A stretch of DNA of 6,858 nt from Candidatus Bipolaricaulota bacterium (lineage in GTDB: Bacteria; Bipolaricaulota; Bipolaricaulia; UBA7950; UBA9294): positions 1 to 6,858 of the forward strand of contig JAJOKK010000171.1 of NCBI GenBank assembly GCA_021129875.1. Direction: 5' to 3'. The notes under the pieces are model-generated. The model saw nothing but the letters and a program-made list of their open reading frames with translations, searched no databases and had not been told where the DNA came from. Every line of letters begins with the position of its first letter. Position 1 is the stretch's first letter. The position numbers and the translations under genes are program-made. Positions 1-6,115 of the stretch are shown piece by piece.

Positions 1-148
1 GGGGGTGCAGTAGCCGATTGGGGACTTACTACACCCCCCAAGAACGCGGAGCACGAAGAGAGTGGAATTGAAACCTTAATGCTTGATCTCAGCGCTCTTT
101 GTGCTCCTGGGGGGTGCAGTAAACCCCTCTTCGGCTACTACACCCCCC
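1..148. repeat. Large foldback (inverted repeat) whose arms are themselves hairpins
   Basis: The left arm (1-66) and right arm (89-148) are inverted copies of one another, separated by about 22 bases. The outer 40 bases of each arm match at about 33 of 40 positions by hand alignment. The inner part shares GGAGCAC-AAGAG (48-60 against 95-107 inverted). Each arm also folds on itself: 1-12 pairs with 27-38, and 109-121 with 136-148, through a G-run/C-run stem of 12-13 bp with one conserved C-A mismatch. Hairpins nested in a larger palindrome resemble small non-autonomous palindromic elements (MITE- or REP-like), but I recognise no named family. The element touches the window edge, so its left end may be incomplete. 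No open reading frame in it looks real. Confidence 0.75.
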
Positions 149-300
149 GATGTGGCAAAATGCTTGAAATTAGGAGGGTGGCCTCCGGCCTTGCTTCGCA
201 ACCGGGATTGAAGACGAGCGGTGGAAAGGGTTTACGCAACAGGCTCTGGTGGTTCGCTTAAACTGCCCGAATTGTGGTCCCTATATCCTACACTTAACCG

Positions 301-1011
301 ATGACTAAAATAAGGCATTCGAAACGCACTGTAACCCAGATTGGGTCGCTACCGTTCACTGACGTGGACGAGGCGATTGCGTACAGCCTGGCACACGATA
401 TCCCGTTTCTGCCTGAACTGACGGCGCGTGGAGACGCGATGACCGAGTACATCAAAGATCCGGGCAGACTGAGCTGTCTCGAAGCGTTCAAGAAGAACCG
501 CTTTGACGTGGTTAAGGTGCAGTGCATCGGTCCGGTAACGCTCATCCAGTGCTGCTACGACGAGGCCGATGCCATCACGCGGATCTATGACCACGTCGAC
601 GCGTTGCTCGACAAACTGCAGGCCGAAGAGATCATCCTGTTCCTCGACGAACCGGCACTTGGGTGCGTCGGGTTCGATTTTGTGCGCCTGTGGGAGCCGA
701 TCTTCGAGAGTTTCCCAGTGACGCGCGGGGTGCACACTTGCGGAAACATGCAGTGGGACCAGATGTTCGCTGCGCCGATCGACATCATCAGCTTCGATGC
801 GTCTAAGTTCGACATCACCAGGTACTACAAAGATCGGAGTAACAAGCGGATCGCTTGGGGGATCAACGCCGCAGATCAGATCCGCGACTACCAACAGGGC
901 GATCTGCTGACCGGTCCATGCGGTTTGCCGCATTCCAACCACACGGTGGACGATGCGCATGCACGCCTCGCTATGCTGCGCGACGTAGCCGAGCGCCTAC
1001 CCACCGCATAG
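301..1011 (+). CDS. Short MetE/UROD-superfamily zinc-dependent methyltransferase-like protein
   Basis: This 236-residue protein resembles the C-terminal catalytic barrel of cobalamin-independent methionine synthase (MetE) and related UROD-fold methyltransferases. Visible motifs in order are IGSLPFT (14-20), a GPVTLI segment (about 77-82), LDEPAL (115-120, matching the MetE IDEPAL motif), HTCGNM (145-150) and GPCGLPH (205-211). H145, C147 and C207 correspond to the zinc ligands that activate the thiol substrate in this family, so a metal site is plausible. At 236 residues it is shorter than typical stand-alone MetE cores of 300 or more; the segment between the IGS motif and GPVTLI looks compressed. 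An in-frame TAA at 295-297 forces the start to ATG 301, yet no Shine-Dalgarno precedes it. It could be methionine synthase-like or a corrinoid/thiol methyltransferase; the substrate cannot be read from the sequence. No neighbouring gene gives a pathway. Confidence 0.8.
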   Translation: MTKIRHSKRTVTQIGSLPFTDVDEAIAYSLAHDIPFLPELTARGDAMTEYIKDPGRLSCLEAFKKNRFDVVKVQCIGPVTLIQCCYDEADAITRIYDHVDALLDKLQAEEIILFLDEPALGCVGFDFVRLWEPIFESFPVTRGVHTCGNMQWDQMFAAPIDIISFDASKFDITRYYKDRSNKRIAWGINAADQIRDYQQGDLLTGPCGLPHSNHTVDDAHARLAMLRDVAERLPTA

Positions 1012-1217
1012 CCCACATCTAGAGATCTCTACTTCCTCAGGGCAAGAACAACCTGGGAGACCGGAGGCGTACGCTCCTTGGTCAAATGGGACGGCTAAAA
1101 GTGCGTATTGTTCCTTGCAAAGGTGCGCTGTGGGATTGTTCTTCCTTGGCAAAAAGTGGTTAATATCGATGGTGATCGAAGACATCTTCGCTTACTGCTT
1201 GTTCTGGGTGGTGCTAC

Positions 1218-1264
1218 GGAGGACTGCCCTTAGAAAGAGCAAGGTTTCTAAGGCCTTTGCCTCC
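1218..1264. other. Stable stem-loop with two-part stem
   Basis: CCTTAGAAA (1228-1236) pairs perfectly with TTTCTAAGG (1245-1253) around an 8-base loop. Beyond an internal loop, GGAGG (1218-1222) pairs with CCTCC (1260-1264). With the next hairpin starting at 1273 it forms a tandem structured block. It could be part of a small RNA, a processed 3' end or a relic of a mobile element. The strand cannot be decided because stems are near-symmetric. Confidence 0.55.
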
Positions 1265-1272
1265 TTGAAACT

Positions 1273-1310
1273 GCGGCGGAAACGCTTATGCCCTCCGGCG
1301 TCTCCGCCGC
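1273..1310. other. G+C-rich stem-loop
   Basis: GCGGCGGA (1273-1280) pairs with TCCGCCGC (1303-1310). After one A-C mismatch, ACGC (1282-1285) pairs with GCGT (1298-1301), leaving a 12-base loop. The stem is strong enough to act as a terminator-type hairpin for either converging gene, but no U-rich run follows on either strand, so a canonical intrinsic terminator is not supported. Confidence 0.55.
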
Positions 1311-1571
1311 GCTCTATGTTATCATGCGGGCAAGATACTAATTGCGGGCCTGTGTGGAGCTTTGCCGCAGCAAAAACCCATATCTATGGGTTAAAGATCC
1401 GGGTTTTAAGCTCTCCCTCTTTGCAAGCAGAATCCCATATGGGCTTTTCCCGGCACTCCAGCAATAATCCGTATGTGTCAGTCCCCATCCGTGGTTCTTT
1501 CCTCCCTCGGGCGCGATTCAGGGATGATTTACTTCTCGCACCCTCAGGGTCGGGCCTGCATTTATTGAGCT

Positions 1572-2666
1572 TTACCCAACCTCGAGCAACTGATCCTTTG
1601 GCAAGGTTGTGAGAGGGTCACAACCATCCTCGGTCACCACCACCAGGTCCTCTATTCGCACGCCGCCGAATCCGGGGAGGTATACCCCAGGCTCTACGGT
1701 GACGACCATCCCGGGCTGCAACGTCGCCTCACTTCGCGGGGAGAGGCCAGGTTGCTCGTGCACCTCCAAACCGACTCCGTGGCCAAGCCCGTGACCGAAG
1801 TGGTCTTTGTGTCCTCCTTGCGCAATCAGATCACGTGCCACAGCGTCGATAGCCATTCCGCTCTCCCCGGCTCGCACTGCGGCTATTCCGGCTTTATTGG
1901 CGGCCAGGACAAGGTCGTAGATCTCCTGTGCCTGTGCCGAAGCCTGCCCCATAACGAAAACACGTGTCATATCGGAGCAATACCCGGCGAGCCGGACCCC
2001 GATGTCGAACAAGAGGAGGTCCCCCTCCTTGACCAGCCTCTCTCCGGGCCGGTAATGGGGAAGGGCGCTGTTCTCGCCCGCAGCAACGATCAGGTCGAAG
2101 GCAACCTTCTCCGCCCCCTTCTCCCGCATAATGAACTCCAGTTGTAAGGCCAGATCCTGCTCGCTCATCCCGACCTCGATCTCCCCGATGAGCGCTGTGA
2201 GCGACTCCTCGGCAAGATAAACCGCTTCTCGGATCCGCCCCACCTCTTCAGGACACTTAATCGATCGTAGTTTAGCTACAGGGTCGCTGAGGGAGACGAG
2301 TTCCCCATCGATCGCTTCGCGCAGCTTCAACACAGCAGCATGGCTCATCCGGGCGGCCGAGAAGGCGATTTTCTTGTGGCTCTCCTCGTTAAACAAGGCG
2401 GCGACCCCATCGATGTAAGGGCCTGTTACCGCTATGAGATCGACCCCGCCGTCTGTCAGCTCGTCGATCTCCCTTCCCGCCTGTTCAGTGTACCGGGAGT
2501 CGGTGAGGAGGGTCGCCTTCCCCCGCGTTAGGAGGAGCGCCCCCTCACCGGTGAACCCGGTGAGGTAGAAGAGGCTCGCGTGATCAGAGTCTTCACGGTT
2601 CAATATAAGGAATGCGTCGGCTGCAAGATCATTGAACAACGCGGTACGACGTTTTTTGTAATCCAT
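1572..2666 (-). CDS. M24B-family Xaa-Pro peptidase (aminopeptidase/dipeptidase)
   Basis: This 364-residue cytoplasmic metallopeptidase is predicted to cleave the bond before proline in peptides. It has the creatinase-type N-terminal domain (about 1-130, with SLFYLTGFTGEGALLL and LTDSRY) and a C-terminal pita-bread catalytic domain (about 135-364). All five expected metal ligands are present: D221 (in LLFDIG), D232 (in CSDMTR), H296 (in GHGLGHGVGL), E325 (in VTVEPGVY) and E339 (in GVRIEDL). The auxiliary histidines H292 and H303 (in EVHE) are also there. Its length is normal for PepQ/YqhT-like members. ATG 2666 is chosen because AAGGAG lies 6 bases upstream; an in-frame TTG at 2708 and ATG at 2672 are worse placed. 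It is transcribed alone from its own promoter, downstream of the broken DUF6880 gene on the same strand. Aminopeptidase and dipeptidase activity cannot be told apart by eye, so I give no symbol. Confidence 0.95.
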   Translation of the reverse strand: MDYKKRRTALFNDLAADAFLILNREDSDHASLFYLTGFTGEGALLLTRGKATLLTDSRYTEQAGREIDELTDGGVDLIAVTGPYIDGVAALFNEESHKKIAFSAARMSHAAVLKLREAIDGELVSLSDPVAKLRSIKCPEEVGRIREAVYLAEESLTALIGEIEVGMSEQDLALQLEFIMREKGAEKVAFDLIVAAGENSALPHYRPGERLVKEGDLLLFDIGVRLAGYCSDMTRVFVMGQASAQAQEIYDLVLAANKAGIAAVRAGESGMAIDAVARDLIAQGGHKDHFGHGLGHGVGLEVHEQPGLSPRSEATLQPGMVVTVEPGVYLPGFGGVRIEDLVVVTEDGCDPLTTLPKDQLLEVG

Positions 2667-2672
2667 CCCCAT

Positions 2673-2678
2673 CTCCTT
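2673..2678 (-). promoter_or_regulatory. Ribosome binding site of the Xaa-Pro peptidase gene
   Basis: AAGGAG on the minus strand, 6 bases before ATG 2666. It decides the start: ATG 2672 abuts the site with no spacing, and TTG 2708 lies upstream of it. Confidence 0.85.
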
Positions 2679-2794
2679 TTTGCTTGTTATCCAGAGGCAA
2701 GCAGGCAAAGACTTACCCCAGAGAACTCTCGGTTCAGCAGCAGTTTGGTGTACTCATCATGACTGGAGCACTCGCCGCCTTTCAGCCAGTCGGA

Positions 2795-2824
2795 AGGATA
2801 CACTTGCCAAGCGAGCCTTGTCAA
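2795..2824 (-). promoter_or_regulatory. Sigma70-like promoter for the peptidase gene
   Basis: On the minus strand, a perfect -35 TTGACA (2824-2819) is followed after 18 bases by TATCCT (2800-2795), a fair -10. Transcription would begin near 2788 and give a leader of about 120 bases before ATG 2666. This is a prediction from hexamers only. Confidence 0.55.
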
Positions 2825-2845
2825 TGGCTAGAGTTAGAGTATGTC

Positions 2846-2871
2846 AGATCCAGAATGGATCCATATCAAAG
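2846..2871 (-). repeat. 26-bp promoter-like sequence shared with the vapBC promoter
   Basis: This stretch matches 5134-5159 at 22 of 26 positions in the same orientation. On the minus strand both copies contain TTGATA followed by a similar 17-base spacer. Here the -10 position reads TGACAT (poor), whereas at vapBC it is TAAAAT (good). It also holds the inverted repeat GATCC-AGAAT-GGATC. It may be a second, weaker upstream promoter of the peptidase gene, a shared operator, or the scar of a repeated element. Confidence 0.5.
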
Positions 2872-2893
2872 TAATGCGGATGCTGCGCCCCGA

Positions 2894-4250
2894 TCACAGT
2901 CCGTACTTCGACCAGAAGCTCCGCTTGCGTCCGTGGGCCTCAAGGAGTTCTTCCTTGTAATCCTCGTGGCAAAGGAGACCGCGCCAGTCATCGATTGCCG
3001 GAGCGAGGGCGTTCAGCTTCTTCAGGTACCTAACACCATGGTGGTAGTGGCGCGACAGAGCACGCCCAAGATTCGATTCGAGCAACGAGCGGTAGACCAG
3101 AGCTGCTCCCAAAAAGAGCCCTCCCTCCTCTAACGCCTTTGCCAGTGGAAGGAGCAAGTGATACCGGTTGCCGTCCAGCTGATCGCGATACCGAAAGAGG
3201 TACTCCGAAGCGTCATCCAGCCGTTCCATCTTTACCAGAAAGGACGCATCGTCGTAAGCGAGGGTTGCGCTTTCCATGATCTCCTCCACCTGCTCTTCGA
3301 GCACCCGCTCCCGCTCGGATTCTCCTAAGGCTCGCAGGAGCATGTCCAGCGTACCACTGCTACGGGAGTTGCGGAACAAGCGCCACGCCGTCTCTCTCAT
3401 CTTCTCACGGCCTCCGAGGCGCTCATGGATCGAATAGAGGAGTTGATCCTGCGCATCGACGCGGAATTGCTCGGTGGGAGGAATCCGTTCCATCCAGAAC
3501 AGAGCCATCTCAGGGTCATTGTTCTCTAAGTAGACTTCTGCAATCTGCATACATGCTGACGTGGAGAGCTTGGGGTTCGCGGTCAGCATCGCCTTCTCGA
3601 ACAGGCCTGGGTCTCCAAGCCCACGAGCGAGGAGTTTAACCCCAATCCACCACTTGCTCGCATGGTAGGAGTCCGGTGGCTCGCCCTTTGCCCGCTCTCA
3701 GAACTGGGCGATGAGACCACGCATCTCCTCTGTAGGCAAGCACTCCGATGCCTTTGCCACAAGCTCTGTCCTCACCCCGTAGCCGTCATGTTCATAGAGC
3801 CGCAACAGAAGGTCGCAGACAAAGCTCTTGTCCGTGCACCGGGATCCGTAGGAGACAAACAGGTTTAGTGTGTCGTAACGGAAAACGTCGCCGATCAACC
3901 CGCTCGAGTCGTCACTCCGTTCGAAGATCGCACGATCACATGCAACCCCCCCTTCAGCTCAAACCCGGCCCTCGGGTCGTCCACCCCTTCATGCAGAGTA
4001 GCGAGGATCGGTTCAGGCTGGAGGGCAAGATCAGGGACAGCACGCCGGTCGATGTGCTTCCGCCTTCGCTTCAGGCCGGCTAACCTGGCCTTGAACCGCT
4101 TCGTGGCCTCCTCCGAGGTAAGGAGCAATGCCTCCACGTATTAGGTCTCCCTTCCGTCCGCAAGGAAAGGTAGGCCAGCGCATTTACCGGCCTTGTTGCT
4201 CCCAGTTTGCTGAGCTTCTCACGCAACTCGTCGTTATCGGTGATATCCAT
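2894..4250 (-). pseudogene. DUF6880-like protein gene, broken by frameshifts and a stop
   Basis: Joined across frames, this would encode about 450 residues resembling the DUF6880 family of unknown function. The pieces appear in family order: LREKLSKL near the N-terminus, then RFKARLAGLKRRRKHID and GVDDPRAGFEL, then RAIFERSDDSSGLIGDVFRYD and LFVSYGSRC, then SKWWIGVKLLARGLGDPGLFEKA, and the diagnostic end DWRGLLCHEDYKEELLEAHGRKRSFW. Three lesions are visible. A frame change, possibly two indels, lies near 4135-4155. One G seems missing in a seven-G run (3946-3952, minus strand); an eighth G would restore the frame. TGA at 3698-3700 interrupts two pieces in one frame, between AQF and ERAKGEPP. 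The last piece (3589-2894) is 231 residues of intact alpha-helical repeat-like sequence and could still be translated. ATG 4250 is the likely original start, with a weak SD. TGA also ends vapB here, so recoding is unlikely. Confidence 0.8.
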
Positions 4251-4382
4251 ACCGCGATTATGCCCGCAGCTCTTTCCCGGAGAGAACCGCACGGCTGACT
4301 GCAATAGAGGATATTAGTCTCCATCGCAATCACTCCATGCGCATGATGTCCAGATTGCGCCCCTACCGGAGCTTGTCATCCC
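4251..4382. other. Short noncoding stretch between the DUF6880 pseudogene and the repeat
   Basis: I see no gene here. The right part (about 4330-4382) shares short matches (ACTCCATG, GAGCTTG) in the same order with 5187-5233, so the direct repeat called at 4383-4474 may once have begun further left, with a diverged start. No good promoter for the broken gene stands out. Confidence 0.4.
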
Positions 4383-4474
4383 GCATTGCGTCCCCGAAGT
4401 TCTCGGCGTACGTTTCATTCTGCCGCTGTGCGACATTTCAAATAGCCCGCGCCTAACCTTGCAATTGGCCGACC
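4383..4474. repeat. Direct repeat flanking vapBC, left copy
   Basis: The 92 bases match 5234-5325 without gaps at about 79 positions (roughly 86% by hand count), 851 bases apart and in the same orientation. The last stretch, from GCGCCTAAC to GGCCGACC, is identical in both. This copy lies just downstream of vapC; the other lies upstream of vapB. I do not recognise the family, and there is no coding potential. Confidence 0.8.
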
Positions 4475-4494
4475 TGCAACGTTGCAATTAGGGC
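4451..4494. repeat. Imperfect palindrome just past the vapC stop codon
   Basis: GCCTAA (4451-4456) and TTGCAA (4459-4464) pair with TTGCAA (4482-4487) and TTAGGGC (4488-4494), with a CC bulge and one extra G. The structure starts 4 bases beyond the vapC stop and overlaps the end of the direct repeat. It may end vapBC transcription or be a recombination or repeat end; no T-run follows on the minus strand. The minus-strand end reads GTTAGGC, which resembles an integron core site, but the opposite end does not. Confidence 0.45.
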
Positions 4495-4498
4495 AAAG

Positions 4499-4873
4499 CT
4501 ATGGACTATTCATAGCCGTTTGTAAGCGCTCATCGAAAGTGGCAAGTGGAAGACCAAGAGAACGTGCTAAGTATAGATAACTGGCGTCGTAGGTGGTAAG
4601 CCCAGTGTCCATGGCCAGCGCAAAGACGGCTACATGATCGACCTCCATCCAATGGATACCGAGCAATAACGCTAGCTCTAATGCCTGCGCCAGTTTCCCA
4701 TGCTGGTCCGGATAGACCAGCGCTTTCTTTCGAGCAACGCTGGCAAGCTCGTAAGCCAGCAAAGAGGGGGCGTAGAGTTCCTCTCCTCTTATGAGGGAAA
4801 TGGCCTCTTTCGCCCGAGGCTCTCCAAAGACGATCGCCCCCAAGAGTGAGGCATCGATTACCTCACCTGGCAT
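4499..4873 (-). CDS. vapC: PIN-domain toxin, VapC-like
   Basis: This 124-residue protein is a PIN-domain ribonuclease, expected to cut RNA (tRNA or rRNA in studied VapC toxins) with Mg2+ or Mn2+ when released from its antitoxin. The four acidic residues typical of the active site are present: D7 in VIDASLL, E42 in LLAYELASVA, D96 in TTYDASYLYLA and D114 in ATFDERL. Its length is normal for the family and nothing suggests inactivation. ATG 4873 overlaps the end of the antitoxin gene by 11 bases, and AGAGGA lies 5 bases upstream. This indicates translational coupling and production together with the antitoxin. The stop codon is immediately followed by a palindrome and the left copy of the flanking repeat. 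The RNA target cannot be predicted. Confidence 0.92.
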   Translation of the reverse strand: MPGEVIDASLLGAIVFGEPRAKEAISLIRGEELYAPSLLAYELASVARKKALVYPDQHGKLAQALELALLLGIHWMEVDHVAVFALAMDTGLTTYDASYLYLARSLGLPLATFDERLQTAMNSP

Positions 4874-5096
4874 CGCGGTCCTCTCGCACCATCCCCGCAG
4901 TTTCGGAACCCGTCTTAAGGCCCAGCTCCTGCACTCGCTGGTACACTTGATCTACTGTCATTCTCCGTGGAGTCATCTCTTCCTCTATAATGGCCATTAA
5001 TTCTCCCTGAAGAGAGCGATGGTGTCGTCTTGCTCTCTCCCGCAATCGTTGCGCCAGTTCCTCAGGTACGTTCTTAATAGATAGGTTGACCGGCAT
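4863..5096 (-). CDS. vapB: VapB/FitA-type ribbon-helix-helix antitoxin
   Basis: This 77-residue protein starts with MPVNLSIKNVPEELAQRLRE and continues HHRSLQGELMAIIEE, the characteristic FitA/Arc-like ribbon-helix-helix DNA-binding dimer (residues about 2-40). The C-terminal half (about 41-77) would be the flexible part that wraps and blocks the PIN toxin. In this family the antitoxin, alone and with toxin, binds its own promoter and represses it. ATG 5096 is favoured because GGGAGG lies 7 bases upstream; an in-frame TTG at 5111 lacks such a site. It overlaps vapC by 11 bases, forming a two-gene operon read from the promoter at 5129-5157. Confidence 0.92.
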   Translation of the reverse strand: MPVNLSIKNVPEELAQRLRERARRHHRSLQGELMAIIEEEMTPRRMTVDQVYQRVQELGLKTGSETAGMVREDRDAR

Positions 5097-5128
5097 TGCT
5101 GAGCCTCCCAAGAACCCATTTTGGTGAC

Positions 5129-5157
5129 ATTTTAGACCCAGAATAGATTCATATCAA
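5129..5157 (-). promoter_or_regulatory. Promoter of the vapBC operon
   Basis: On the minus strand, TTGATA (5157-5152) and TAAAAT (5134-5129) are separated by exactly 17 bases, a strong sigma70-type match. The start point would be near 5122, giving a leader of about 25 bases before ATG 5096. The spacer is part of the 26-bp sequence also seen at 2846-2871 and is the natural place for VapB binding, although no clean operator palindrome is visible here. Confidence 0.7.
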
Positions 5158-5233
5158 GGCAGCGCTGCTACCTCGAAAGTCTACAGACTCCATGAGCCAC
5201 CCATTGCAGCTAGAGCTTGCATTCAGCTGCGGT

Positions 5234-5325
5234 GCATTGCGTCCCCGGAGCTCTCGACAGACGTTTCAGTCTGCCGATGCGTAACTTTTCAAATAGTCGG
5301 CGCCTAACCTTGCAATTGGCCGACC
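5234..5325. repeat. Direct repeat flanking vapBC, right copy, cut short
   Basis: This is the partner of 4383-4474. The match stops at 5325, eight bases before an IS3-type terminus at 5334, so the part equivalent to the palindrome at 4475-4494 is missing here. The IS insertion or a later rearrangement probably removed it. Confidence 0.8.
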
Positions 5326-5333
5326 AATAAAGT

Positions 5334-5522
5334 TGAACCGCCCCGGGTTTTCCGGAGGGGGGGTTACGTGAGTCCTGTCTCCATGACCGGAGCCTCCTGA
5401 CTCTGATAGTATATCTCTTCTAACTCGGCAGGTGGGATGTTGCCGATTGGCTCAAGCAGCCGCCGGTTGTTGAACCAGTCTACCCAGTCGAGAGTCTCAA
5501 ACTCCACATGGTTAACATTGCG
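5334..5522 (-). mobile_element. Remnant of an IS3-family insertion sequence
   Basis: One terminal sequence (5334-5358, starting TGAACCGCCCCGGG and running to CCGGAGG) is typical of IS3-family inverted repeat ends. It lies next to the 3' end of the transposase gene, as expected for the end behind orfB. Similarity ends near 5522. The rest of the element and its other terminus are not in the window, so it is immobile by itself. Confidence 0.8.
5364..5522 (-). pseudogene. IS3-family transposase (OrfB), C-terminal fragment only
   Basis: About 52 codons remain, ending at TAA 5366-5364. The reading HVEFETLDWVDWFNNRRLL followed by EPIGNIPPAELEEIYY is the well-known end of the DDE integrase domain of IS3-family transposases. 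The final catalytic glutamate and the other acidic residues would lie upstream and are absent, so no active protein can be made. Upstream of about 5522 the same frame no longer resembles the family, marking a deletion or rearrangement breakpoint. Confidence 0.88.
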
Positions 5523-5589
5523 CCTACCGGGTGCACATCCTGACGACTAAGGGACCGTCATACTGGATAAATCAGAGAAGGAAAGCGAC

Positions 5590-5706
5590 ATGATTATACA
5601 ACCATTATATATTAGAGAGAGCAAAGGGAGGCCATCTAAGATAGATATTTATCAAAAACTGACTGTACAGAGTGTAGTTGGCATTGACTTTAGTTTGCAG
5701 GAATAA
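5590..5706 (+). CDS. Possible small protein, 38 residues, unknown
   Basis: The frame starts at ATG 5590 with AAGGA about 8 bases upstream and encodes a 38-residue peptide containing the basic segment RESKGRPSKIDIY, then a more hydrophobic end (VVGIDF). G+C is about one third by hand count, clearly below the flanks. The GRPSK stretch recalls the start of some DNA-binding proteins, but that is too little for a family call. It may be a complete small gene, the start of a truncated foreign gene, or chance. Confidence 0.3.
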   Translation: MIIQPLYIRESKGRPSKIDIYQKLTVQSVVGIDFSLQE

Positions 5707-6115
5707 ATTGGCAACAGAGGCATCTCTTGAGGTACACTGGCTGCCCAGGGGGGTGGGTCAAAAACTAAACGGTGAAAGGGTCAATGTCTAAGCGTTGCCA
5801 ACACATGATGAATGTATGCGCACCACAGGTTTGTGTTGCATAAAGCCAGGCAGGAAGGAGGTGGAAGCGGCTCTTCTTGATAAGGGGGGTATTGGCAAGA
5901 AGAAGGGAAATACACCCCCAGAGCAGGATGTCTCCCCATTTTCAGTATTGTGAGGGGGCGCTGACAAATTTGCCTGGCTCATCGTGCGTAGGCGAGGAAT
6001 AAGCTGGTGAATATGGGCTATGTGAGGGCGTCAGAAGGCCTCTTCTACGAATTCAGGCCAGAAATGAGAATTCCTATACTGTGACCATAGCAAAGAACCC
6101 AACAAGCTTTCTGCG
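5707..6115. other. Gene-poor stretch, about 400 bases
   Basis: I see no supported gene. There is an imperfect hairpin GGGGGGTATT (5884-5893) with AATACACCCCC (5909-5919), and short inverted matches such as AGAAG/CTTCT near 6030-6045. A minus-strand frame at 5788-5982 spans the hairpin, has a low-complexity peptide and no good SD, and is not called. No clear terminator for the downstream end of the DUF6398 gene is visible. Confidence 0.5.

Larger units (their letters stand above)
1012..1571. other. 560-base convergent intergenic region, several hairpins, no convincing gene
   Basis: The region lies between the 3' ends of the convergent methyltransferase-like and peptidase genes. It contains an imperfect palindrome at 1063-1077 around GCGTACGC, the two strong hairpins listed separately at 1218-1264 and 1273-1310, a compact 8-bp stem AACCCATA/TATGGGTT at 1375-1392, the palindrome CCCATATGGG at 1434-1443, and ACCCT/AGGGT at 1540-1550. 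None is followed by a clear T-tract on either strand, so I call no standard terminator. A plus-strand reading frame at 1115-1612 runs through all of these hairpins and into the peptidase 3' end, shows no family resemblance, and is not called as a gene. Confidence 0.6.

Noticed and set aside
64..74. GGAATTGAAAC, like the end of many CRISPR repeats
   Set aside because: It occurs once, with no regularly spaced copies and no cas genes.
79..261. 60-residue plus-strand frame in the left foldback
   Set aside because: It reads through the palindrome arm and has no SD; it is better explained as repeat sequence.
349..960. 203-residue open frame antisense to the methyltransferase-like gene
   Set aside because: The plus-strand frame carries the MetE motifs; the antisense frame shows no family resemblance and is a shadow.
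1115..1612. 165-residue plus-strand frame in the convergent gap
   Set aside because: It has no good SD, spans several hairpins, overlaps the peptidase 3' end, and has a composition unlike a folded protein.
3698..3700. TGA read as a sense codon (recoding or selenocysteine) in the DUF6880 gene
   Set aside because: TGA is a normal stop for vapB and the DUF6398 gene here, no SECIS-like hairpin was evident, and the gene carries other lesions.
5303..5338. Integron attC-like pair GCCTAAC (5303-5309) and GTTGAAC (5332-5338)
   Set aside because: GTTGAAC overlaps the IS3 terminus, the two boxes are poorly complementary, and the spacing is too short for a usual attC. Conservation of the repeat on the far side of GCCTAAC also does not fit a cassette junction.
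5788..5982. 64-residue minus-strand frame
   Set aside because: Low-complexity peptide across an imperfect hairpin, with no convincing SD and no recognisable family.
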